Shown piece after piece: positions 1 through 6,884 of a stretch of 64,000 nucleotides of DNA (position 1 is its first letter; each line of letters starts with the position of its first letter). The position numbers and the translations under genes are program-made. The stretch lies in NCBI GenBank assembly GCA_902705825.1, contig CACSIL010000050.1, positions 65,118 to 129,117 on the forward strand. Reading direction: 5' to 3'. The stretch is from Halioglobus japonicus. Its GTDB lineage: Bacteria > Pseudomonadota > Gammaproteobacteria > Pseudomonadales > Halieaceae. The notes under the pieces are model-generated. The model was not told the DNA's origin, ran no database searches, and was given only the letters and a program-made list of their open reading frames with translations.

Positions 1-1
1 C

Positions 2-211
2 GAGGTTCCGGTGATAAAGTTTTTGCGTATTGTCTTTCCGCAACTCCGCGATAGTAGCGTGACGGACGAGTCTGTGATGGCAGCGCAAGATGAGTTGGTT
101 ACGGTGCAATCACGCGCAGGTAAGCTGGTAAGTGACGAAGAGGATGTAAAATCAATTCGATGGTCCCTGGACCGCCAATGGTACGAATCTCAAGGTATGT
201 ATTTAGATTGA
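2..211 (+). CDS. Hypothetical protein, C-terminal part (5' end outside window)
   Basis: The reading frame is open from the window edge and ends at a TGA at 209-211. A GTG at 11 could be a start, but the frame stays open upstream of it, so this is more likely the tail of a gene that begins before the window. The visible part of about 69 residues is hydrophilic, has no membrane segment and ends in Gly-Met-Tyr-Leu-Asp. I do not recognise the family. It is convergent with the cydABX genes. A 7-bp inverted repeat (GATTGAG/CTCAATC, 206-226) overlaps its stop and may help end transcription, although no T-run follows. Confidence 0.4.
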   Translation, partial: EVPVIKFLRIVFPQLRDSSVTDESVMAAQDELVTVQSRAGKLVSDEEDVKSIRWSLDRQWYESQGMYLD

Positions 212-258
212 GTTACGAGCTCAATCTACCGCGAGGTGGTAATGAGTACGGCAATAGG

Positions 259-280
259 GAATCTGCCTAACAGCAGATTC
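259..280 (-). terminator. Hairpin at the end of cydABX
   Basis: A perfect 8-bp inverted repeat (GAATCTGC, 6-nt loop, GCAGATTC) touches the cydX stop codon. It is placed to end the cydABX transcript, but no clear U-run follows on the minus strand. It could instead be an RNA-stabilising 3' stem. Confidence 0.4.
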
Positions 281-423
281 TAGTGCGGTTTGTCGTTGCT
301 ATCACCATCACGGTCAGAAGGGTCTAGCAGTGCGCGGTCGCTTTGCATTTCAAGCCACATAGCGTTGATCACGGCGAACATTGCTGCCAAAGGCAGGCCT
401 AACATCCAGGCAAAATACCACAT
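280..423 (-). CDS. cydX: Cytochrome bd oxidase small subunit CydX
   Basis: A 47-residue protein starting MWYFAWMLG, the hallmark of CydX, with one hydrophobic helix (about residues 3-24) and a charged, Asp-rich cytoplasmic tail (residues 29-47). In the family this single-span peptide binds CydA and stabilises the heme b595/d centre of the quinol oxidase. The start has a good ribosome site (AAAAGGAA, 7 nt before ATG) and lies 15 nt after the cydB stop, so it is surely cotranscribed with cydAB. It is close to the usual size (37 aa in E. coli, somewhat longer in many relatives) and easily missed by length-limited gene callers. Identity rests on the N-terminal motif plus position. Confidence 0.93.
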   Translation of the reverse strand: MWYFAWMLGLPLAAMFAVINAMWLEMQSDRALLDPSDRDGDSNDKPH

Positions 424-438
424 GCTACGTTCCTTTTA

Positions 439-1599
439 TCAGTAGGCGGAATCAGAATTAGTGACATCGTTGGCGGTGACCTTGCCCCAAAGCACACGGT
501 ATACCCAGGCTGTGTATGCCAGGATTAACGGCATGAATATTACGGTAGCCACCAGCATTACAAACAGTGTTTGATGTGAAGACGAGCTGTCCCAAACCGT
601 CAATGATGAGCGTGGGTCAATCGATGATGGCAAAAGAAAGGGAAACATGGTCAACCCGACTGAAGAAATCGTACCCAGAATGCCGAGCTTGGACCAGAGC
701 AACGTAGAACCCTCGCGTCCAGCGCGCAGCCCCAGTACCGTCATTGCAGCACCCAGAAGACCCAATATTGGCGCCGCCGCAATCCACGGGCGTTCACTAT
801 AGGCTGCGAACCAGGTATCGGTGCGCATCACCTCGGAGTAAAGTGGGTTTGAAGGCCCGTTAGTAACGACCTCGCCTACCAGCGCATACCCTTCAATTCC
901 CGTGGCCAGCCAGACTCCGCTGAGCACATAACCTGCGATGAATATAAGTCCGGAAACGCTGCCGATGGTGCGTGCTCGAGAGGCTACCTCGCCCTCGGTT
1001 TTAAACGACAGCCAGGCCGCACCATGCGTGGTCAGCATTGACAGAGAAACCAGACCGGTTAGAAGGGCGAAGGGGCTGAGAAGGCCAACAAATTTCGCAT
1101 GGAACGCCCCTTCATAACGCGTAAATAGATCGGGGGTGAGTTCAAAGGGCACACCTAACAGTACGTTTCCGATCGCCACACCAAAAAGGAATGCGGGTAC
1201 GGCTCCACCGATGAACAAACACCAATCCCAGGTTGATCGCCAACGCGGTGACTCGCGCTTGGAGCGGTATTTGAACGCTACCGGTCGCAGAATCAACGCG
1301 GCTAGAATCGCGAACATTGCCAGGTAAAAGCCGGAAAAACTTACCGCATAAAGCGGCGGCCAGGCGGCAAAAATGGCACCACCACCGAGAATAAACCAGA
1401 CCTGGTTACCCTCCCATACCGGGCCGACTGAGTTGATGGCGATACGCCTCTCTACATCCGTCTTGCCGACAAAGGGCAATAGGGCGCCCACACCCATGTC
1501 GAACCCGTCGGTCAGCGCGAAGCCTATCAACAGGACTCCCAGAAGTGCCCACCAAATCACGCGCAAAATATCGTAGCTAATGAATTCGTGCAGAATCAT
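439..1599 (-). CDS. cydB: Cytochrome bd ubiquinol oxidase subunit II
   Basis: A 386-residue multi-span membrane protein, close to the 379 aa of E. coli CydB. The N-terminal span contains the conserved Gly-Phe-Ala-Leu-Thr-Asp-Gly-Phe-Asp stretch (about residues 25-34), followed by GPVWEGNQVW, typical of CydB. It forms the heterodimer with CydA that oxidises quinol and reduces oxygen to water without proton pumping. It starts 5 nt after the cydA stop, so the two are translationally close, and cydX follows 15 nt downstream. No key segment appears to be missing. Confidence 0.96.
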   Translation of the reverse strand: MILHEFISYDILRVIWWALLGVLLIGFALTDGFDMGVGALLPFVGKTDVERRIAINSVGPVWEGNQVWFILGGGAIFAAWPPLYAVSFSGFYLAMFAILAALILRPVAFKYRSKRESPRWRSTWDWCLFIGGAVPAFLFGVAIGNVLLGVPFELTPDLFTRYEGAFHAKFVGLLSPFALLTGLVSLSMLTTHGAAWLSFKTEGEVASRARTIGSVSGLIFIAGYVLSGVWLATGIEGYALVGEVVTNGPSNPLYSEVMRTDTWFAAYSERPWIAAAPILGLLGAAMTVLGLRAGREGSTLLWSKLGILGTISSVGLTMFPFLLPSSIDPRSSLTVWDSSSSHQTLFVMLVATVIFMPLILAYTAWVYRVLWGKVTANDVTNSDSAY

Positions 1600-1604
1600 G
1601 AAGC

Positions 1605-3200
1605 TTACTCCGTTGGTAGCTCGGTATAGTGACTGAGTCTTTTCCTGTGCAGGTCGGTCCAGATTCTCGTCTCTTCGACATCTTCAAAAGGACCCTTGCG
1701 AATATACTTAAGCATCAACCCTATCTCGACGACGAACAACACCGTATAAAATACGATGTACGCGATGAGTGTCAGCAGTACATCCATCACGGATAGATGA
1801 CTCACTGACATTGCGGTTGGCAACACGCTATCCACTGTCCAGGGTTGGCGACCGTACTCGGCCACGAACCAGCCTAACTCTGCGGCAATCCAGGGTGCGG
1901 GAATGATTAACACGGCTCCCCGTAATGCCCAGCGCGGATACACCTGGCCGTGAAAGCTCGAACGCCAGAAGAAGTAAACCATTACTGCAATGAATGCGAA
2001 GCCAAGCGCTACCATTACACGAAACGCCCAAAACAGCGGTAGCACTTGCGGTAGCGTGTCGTTAGCGGCTTGTATTATCTGTGCTTCGGTAGCGTTGCGG
2101 GGGTCTTCAACATAACGCTTTAACAAAAAAGCGTAGCCCAGATTGCCGCCGTGAGCTTCGAAGGTCGCGCGCACCTCGGGGCTTGTGGCGTCGCGATTGT
2201 CCCGGATATTCATCAAGGCATCATAGGCGATGATGCCGGATCGCACGCGCTGCTCGGATTCGTCTATCAAGTCGTTGATACCGGGTATTTCGGTCGTTAG
2301 CGAACGCGTGCCAATCAACCCCATTGCATAGGGGATATGAATGGCATATTTCGTTTCCCGCGCTTCCTGATCAGGTATGCCGACCAAGGTAAACGATGCG
2401 GGTGCGGGCTGTGTCTCCCACATACCCTCCATGGCAGCGAGTTTCATCTTCTGACTATGGGTGGTCGAGTAACCCGACTCGTCACCCAGCACCACTACGC
2501 ACAGTGCCGATGCCAGACCAAAGGATGCCGCCACCGTGATTGACCGGCGCGCGAGCTCTTCGTGCCGCCCTTTTAATAAGTACCAGGCCGACACGCCGAG
2601 AACGAAAACGGATGCCGTCACGTAACCGGCTGAGACGGTATGTACAAATTTGGCTTGAGCCACGGTGTTGAACATGACATCGAAGAAGCTGGTCATCTCC
2701 ATGCGCATGGTTTCGGGATTAAATTCCGCCCCGACCGGGTTTTGCATCCAGCCATTGGCGATCAAAATCCAAAGCGCAGAAAAATTCGATCCGATTGCGA
2801 CAAGCCAGGCAACGACCAAATGCGCCACCTTGCTAAGCTTGTCCCAGCCGAAAAAGAACAAACCGACAAACGTCGCTTCAAGGAAAAACGCCATCAGGCC
2901 TTCCAGCGCAAGTGGAGCACCGAAAATATCGCCTACATAGTGGCTAAAATAGGACCAGTTCATCCCGAACTGGAATTCCATCGTGATACCAGTGGCTACG
3001 CCCAGCGCAAAGTTGATGCCAAAGAGCAGCCCCCAGAATTTGGTCATCTGGCGCCAGATCGGCCGATTTGTCATCACATAGACGGTTTCCATGATCGCAA
3101 CAATCACCGACAAACCGAGGGTGAGTGGCACGAAAAGAAAGTGGTACATAACCGTTGTCGCGAACTGCAGACGTGAAAGCTCAACGATATCGAAATCCAT
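1605..3200 (-). CDS. cydA: Cytochrome bd ubiquinol oxidase subunit I
   Basis: A 531-residue protein carrying the quinol site and all three hemes of the bd oxidase. His20 in MYHFLFVPLTLG corresponds to the heme ligand His19 of E. coli. The segment HTVSAGYVTAS holds the second conserved His, and GRQPW near residue 445 is the family signature. The periplasmic Q-loop (about residues 250-370) is of the long type found in Gammaproteobacteria. The start at 3200 has AGGAG 8 nt upstream. It heads cydA-cydB-cydX and has its own FNR-like promoter in the gap after cydC. It is likely used under low oxygen. Confidence 0.97.
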   Translation of the reverse strand: MDFDIVELSRLQFATTVMYHFLFVPLTLGLSVIVAIMETVYVMTNRPIWRQMTKFWGLLFGINFALGVATGITMEFQFGMNWSYFSHYVGDIFGAPLALEGLMAFFLEATFVGLFFFGWDKLSKVAHLVVAWLVAIGSNFSALWILIANGWMQNPVGAEFNPETMRMEMTSFFDVMFNTVAQAKFVHTVSAGYVTASVFVLGVSAWYLLKGRHEELARRSITVAASFGLASALCVVVLGDESGYSTTHSQKMKLAAMEGMWETQPAPASFTLVGIPDQEARETKYAIHIPYAMGLIGTRSLTTEIPGINDLIDESEQRVRSGIIAYDALMNIRDNRDATSPEVRATFEAHGGNLGYAFLLKRYVEDPRNATEAQIIQAANDTLPQVLPLFWAFRVMVALGFAFIAVMVYFFWRSSFHGQVYPRWALRGAVLIIPAPWIAAELGWFVAEYGRQPWTVDSVLPTAMSVSHLSVMDVLLTLIAYIVFYTVLFVVEIGLMLKYIRKGPFEDVEETRIWTDLHRKRLSHYTELPTE

Positions 3201-3239
3201 TGCCTACGCTCCTGACTCTAATCTTGGTATACGGTAGAA

Positions 3240-3281
3240 AGTGTAGCCTTTTCGAGATAGAGCGTCATTAACTCAGATCAA
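3240..3281 (-). promoter_or_regulatory. Candidate FNR/ANR-dependent (class II) promoter of cydABX
   Basis: On the minus strand TTGAT-CTGA-GTTAA (3281 to 3268) matches the FNR consensus TTGATNNNNATCAA at 8 of 10 specified positions, with one half-site perfect. A -10 like hexamer TACACT lies at 3245-3240. If transcription starts at about 3233, the FNR site is centred at -41.5, the standard class II spacing. The 5' leader to the cydA ATG would be about 33 nt. Consensus and spacing are known facts; their use here is inference. Confidence 0.55.
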
Positions 3282-3322
3282 GTGGGCTGCCAATACAATA
3301 CCGTGTGTGAAAGGGGCAATCT

Positions 3323-4924
3323 TCAATTCAGCGTTACTGTTTGCTCAAAAATAGAATGATCTATAAAACGGTGTAGAGTTGCCAGTATGGTCGTCTGTGG
3401 TAGCGCGGCACGGATACCGTGCAGCATGCGGTCGGCCGTTTCTGCGTCCAGACCCTCGGTCGGTTCATCCAGAAGCAGAAGTTTGGGCCGTTTTAGAATC
3501 GCACGGGCTAAAACCAGTCTACGGGTCTGCCCGCCCGATAGTCCCAGGCCCGCTTCACTCAGGCTGGCGTCCAGGCCGCCGCGCTCAGCGATCACCTTAT
3601 CGAGTGCCACGACTTCCAGCGCCCGCCATACCTGATCATCGCTCGCCCCGCTGGCGAGCCGCATATTCTCTCGCACGGTACCGGCGATCAGAACACTGCG
3701 CTGTGGCACCATTGTCACTATATCCCTCAGCTCGGGGTCTGACCACTGCCGTGGATGAACGCCAAAAATAGTGATTCCTTTGCTTTCGGCCAAACCGGCA
3801 ATTTCCATCATGAGGGTCGTTTTGCCGCTCCCGCTCGGCCCCGTCAAAACCGCGGCATTACCTTGTTCAAGCCTGAGTGCCAGAGTGGGCCTATGAATCT
3901 CCAGTACCGGCGCGTTTGTCTGCAGGCGTTGCCGTTTTGACGGTGCTTCTGGCTGTGTCGTCGCTGCTGCCCCAATCCGCCTTGCGGCACCGAGCATCTT
4001 GCCCAGTTCGGCAACCCCACGCCGCAGAGGCAACAAGGTTTCGGCCAGTGCCAAAGCAACGAACACACCGATGGCTGTCACTGCCGGCCCGGCGATGCCT
4101 GTGACAATCAGGTGCTCACCTACTACCAGCGCCAGTGCTGTCACTGCGGCGACCAGTATCGACAGCGCAGCCCCTGTGCGCCGCTCGACACGATCCAATG
4201 TGCGAGCTGCCTCGCGTGTTTGTGTGTCAATTGCTGTGAGTTGTGCTTCGCGCGCAGCCAGCGCGCCAGTAAGAATTAGCGACTGACGATGGCGAATCAT
4301 ATCGATCGTCCCGCGCCGCAACCGTTGGGTCTGCGCCTCAACCTCAGCTGAAGGTCGTTTGGTATGGCGAGCCAGGTACCACAGAATCAGCATTGCGATG
4401 GGTAAATAGCCCAGGAGCACCGCAGTAGCCATCGACCAGCTTACCAGCCAGCCCAGTGCAACAAAGGCCGCGAGGTGGGTGATAAGTGCAGCGCTACCCG
4501 GCAGTAAGAATCGCAAAATTACGCCGTCCAGTGCATCCACATCTGACACGATGCGAGTAAGTACTGCCTCGCTTCTCAGTCGCGCCAGCGCGCGGGCATC
4601 ACTCTGAACCTGGTGCCGTAACACCATTACTCGCAACATGGCTAAAGAGCGCAATGTTGCGTCGTGCGTCAGCAGTCGTTCACCGTAGCGAGTGACAGTG
4701 CGTCCCAGCGCTAGAAACCGCACGCCCGCTGAGGGGCGAAATACATCGAAAGCAATGCCGATACCTGCGATGCCGGCAATGCCTGTCGCGGTAATGAACC
4801 AGCCCGATAGGCCTAACAGTGCTATGCCCATCACTAAAGCAATAACAGACAGTATGGCACCGCAAACCATCGTCCTAGGTGCGCAAGAGAGCATTAGCCG
4901 AATAATGGGTAGCAAAGCTTTCAT
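3323..4924 (-). CDS. cydC: Glutathione/cysteine ABC exporter subunit CydC
   Basis: A 533-residue fused membrane-plus-ATPase half transporter. The N-terminal about 310 residues contain the transmembrane domain. The C-terminal ATPase shows Walker A GPSGSGKTT, the signature LSGGQTRRL and Walker B LLLLDEPTEGLD. CydDC exports cysteine and glutathione to the periplasm and is needed to assemble cytochrome bd. I chose the ATG at 4924 because it overlaps the cydD stop as ATGA and begins directly at the first membrane helix (MKALLPIIRLML). The open frame extends about 104 codons further upstream, but that stretch is Arg-rich and antiparallel to CydD coding sequence. Confidence 0.92.
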   Translation of the reverse strand: MKALLPIIRLMLSCAPRTMVCGAILSVIALVMGIALLGLSGWFITATGIAGIAGIGIAFDVFRPSAGVRFLALGRTVTRYGERLLTHDATLRSLAMLRVMVLRHQVQSDARALARLRSEAVLTRIVSDVDALDGVILRFLLPGSAALITHLAAFVALGWLVSWSMATAVLLGYLPIAMLILWYLARHTKRPSAEVEAQTQRLRRGTIDMIRHRQSLILTGALAAREAQLTAIDTQTREAARTLDRVERRTGAALSILVAAVTALALVVGEHLIVTGIAGPAVTAIGVFVALALAETLLPLRRGVAELGKMLGAARRIGAAATTQPEAPSKRQRLQTNAPVLEIHRPTLALRLEQGNAAVLTGPSGSGKTTLMMEIAGLAESKGITIFGVHPRQWSDPELRDIVTMVPQRSVLIAGTVRENMRLASGASDDQVWRALEVVALDKVIAERGGLDASLSEAGLGLSGGQTRRLVLARAILKRPKLLLLDEPTEGLDAETADRMLHGIRAALPQTTILATLHRFIDHSIFEQTVTLN

Positions 4925-6564
4925 TGCGCAATGCCTATAGTGCGGTCCATCTCGGCCGCTAGCATTGGGTCGTGAGTAGCAACAACAAGGGTGTGTCCAT
5001 CGTTCTGCAGGCGGACCAGGGAGCGAGTAATCGCCGCCGCCGTCTCGGAGTCGAGATCGGCGGTCGGCTCGTCGGCGAGGATTAGTTCGCGTCCGCCTAA
5101 AACCGCTCGAGCTATCATCAGGCGTCGTGCCTCGCCACCTGATACACCGCCGCCGGTTTCGCCCAGGCGGGTATCGAGTCCATCTGGAAGGCGTACAACG
5201 ATATCGCTCGCTTCTGCCTGTTCTAACGCGGGCCACGGGTCAATGCCCAGAGCTTCTGGGTCAAGCCAATCACGCAAGGTCTGGTCTGGAAAATGCGGTG
5301 ACTGGGGGATCAGTGCAATACGCGCGCGCCAACTGTCGGCATTCGCGTGATTCAGTGACTGGCCACAGACCAAAATGGGGTTGGCACTCAGTGGTACTAA
5401 CCCCGCGATGGCTGCCAGACAGGTACTTTTACCCGCGCCACTTGGGCCTGTCAGCGCGACTGACTGCCCCGCTCTCAGGCGCAGATTCGGCAGTGCTACG
5501 TATTTGCCCGGCAGTGCCGCAGTGGCGTCCTCTATCTCGATACTCAGCTGGCCGGGCATGGCTTGCGATGCGTTGCCGTGCCCGACAATGCTAACTCTGT
5601 CTGCCCCATCGAGAGCGTCAAGCTCTGCCACGACGGCCAACCCTTCTGCGCGGTCGTGCCAGGCTGCTGCCAAATCCCGGAAGGGTTGGAAAAACTCGGG
5701 CGCGATCAATAAGATAAACAGTCCCTCCGCCAGCCCCAGTGGGCTGCCCCAACTACCGAAACTGATTGCTCCCAAGAGAGTGAAGCCGATGAAGACGGCG
5801 ACCATTGCCACGCCCAGCGCGCTGAATAACTCCAATACTGCCGATGAGAGAAACGCAATACGAAGTACTGCCATAGTGTGTTCTCGCAAAGACTCAGCCC
5901 TGTTAGAAAAATCTCCCGCCGCTCGATCCACAGCGCCTAACAGTCGAATATCGAGCATGGCAGACAGACGTTCCATCAGCATCGCGTTCATCGACCCGAT
6001 CTCGACCATTTGCCGGCGCGACGCCTGTTCCGCCGCCATGCCGACCAGGGCCATGAATACCGGGATAAGTGGCCCTGCGATCAGCAGAACCAGCCCGGCT
6101 ACCCAGGAAAACCAAAAGGTTAATGCGACAAGAGCGAACGGAATGATCGCTACCCGGACCATGGCAATGTAATACCGGGTGATCCAGGGTTGCAGCAGCG
6201 GTAGTTTTTGCGCAATAAGTGCGGCAACCTCGGCTGAACTGGCCGAAGCGCGAGTGCGTGCTTCGCGTGCAATCAGTGCTGCGCGTTCACGTGAAATGGT
6301 GATGTCGGCTGCGTCGAACAAATAGCCGCTTGCGCGATATTCCAGCGCTGCGCGAAATATCGCAGCTGCCACGAATATCAGTGCGGCTGTGCCAGCTTGC
6401 TCTGTGGCACCTGACACCCAGGATGAAATAGCCCAGGCCAGCGCCGCGGCCTGCACTGGCCATAGTAGCCCGGCTACGACAGCGAGCACGCTGGCGGTAC
6501 GCAAATAGCGAGCGACGGGCGCAATAATACGCGTATTCGCCTGTTGGCGTTGCGAGCTACTCAT
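4921..6564 (-). CDS. cydD: Glutathione/cysteine ABC exporter subunit CydD
   Basis: A 547-residue ABC half transporter, partner of CydC. The membrane domain fills about residues 20-315. The ATPase domain has Walker A GPSGAGKST, signature VSGGEARRL and Walker B LILADEPTADLD. The protein starts MSSSQRQQANTRII and is of ordinary length for the family. Its stop overlaps the cydC start by 4 nt, so the heterodimer subunits are translationally coupled. A 28-codon ORF with a strong ribosome site lies just upstream. The close link to cydABX supports the cytochrome bd assembly role. Confidence 0.93.
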   Translation of the reverse strand: MSSSQRQQANTRIIAPVARYLRTASVLAVVAGLLWPVQAAALAWAISSWVSGATEQAGTAALIFVAAAIFRAALEYRASGYLFDAADITISRERAALIAREARTRASASSAEVAALIAQKLPLLQPWITRYYIAMVRVAIIPFALVALTFWFSWVAGLVLLIAGPLIPVFMALVGMAAEQASRRQMVEIGSMNAMLMERLSAMLDIRLLGAVDRAAGDFSNRAESLREHTMAVLRIAFLSSAVLELFSALGVAMVAVFIGFTLLGAISFGSWGSPLGLAEGLFILLIAPEFFQPFRDLAAAWHDRAEGLAVVAELDALDGADRVSIVGHGNASQAMPGQLSIEIEDATAALPGKYVALPNLRLRAGQSVALTGPSGAGKSTCLAAIAGLVPLSANPILVCGQSLNHANADSWRARIALIPQSPHFPDQTLRDWLDPEALGIDPWPALEQAEASDIVVRLPDGLDTRLGETGGGVSGGEARRLMIARAVLGGRELILADEPTADLDSETAAAITRSLVRLQNDGHTLVVATHDPMLAAEMDRTIGIAQ

Positions 6565-6584
6565 TAGTCCAGGCGTCCCAGCAT

Positions 6585-6671
6585 CTAGCGCGCGTTGCTG
6601 TTAGTGTTGTAATGGCCCCGGGCAGCGGGTTCTTGCTCCAGCCAGGTTTGAATTGTACTGTCATTCTGCAT
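6585..6671 (-). CDS. Small ORF (28 aa) leading the cydDC transcript
   Basis: An ATG at 6671 is preceded by GGAGG with 7-nt spacing, the best ribosome site near cydD, and opens 28 codons (start MQNDSTIQTWLEQEP, end NTNSNAR) before TAG, 20 nt upstream of the cydD ATG. The peptide is hydrophilic and has no Cys. I recognise no family. It could be a genuine small protein, a leader peptide coupling translation into cydD, or the remnant of a longer gene. The strong ribosome site is the main support. Confidence 0.45.
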   Translation of the reverse strand: MQNDSTIQTWLEQEPAARGHYNTNSNAR

Positions 6672-6884
6672 TGTGAAACCTCCATACTGCTAGATTAGCG
6701 GGAAACCTTATCGTGGTCAGAGCGCTAACACTGTGGGAAAGGTCAGACATTTCTTCTTTGCAAAAAATCGACCCTGCAGTTTCTCCCGTTGCAGAGATGA
6801 GATATGAATTAGTGACCCAGTTGCAGGACATGGCTCAAACGAAATAAAGTAGCACTATCTAAAAATAAGAGAAACGCCGCTATC

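Noticed and set aside
2640..3176. Long open frame on the plus strand opposite cydA
   Set aside because: It is a shadow of the conserved cydA gene, with no ribosome site and no family-like sequence.
4925..5236. N-terminal extension of cydC by 104 codons
   Set aside because: The extension lies in another frame of cydD, is Arg/Pro-rich, and the ATGA overlap at 4924 is a better start.
6765..6780. Possible FNR-like half-sites (TTGCA..ATCGA) upstream of cydD
   Set aside because: Too few consensus positions match compared with the site before cydA.
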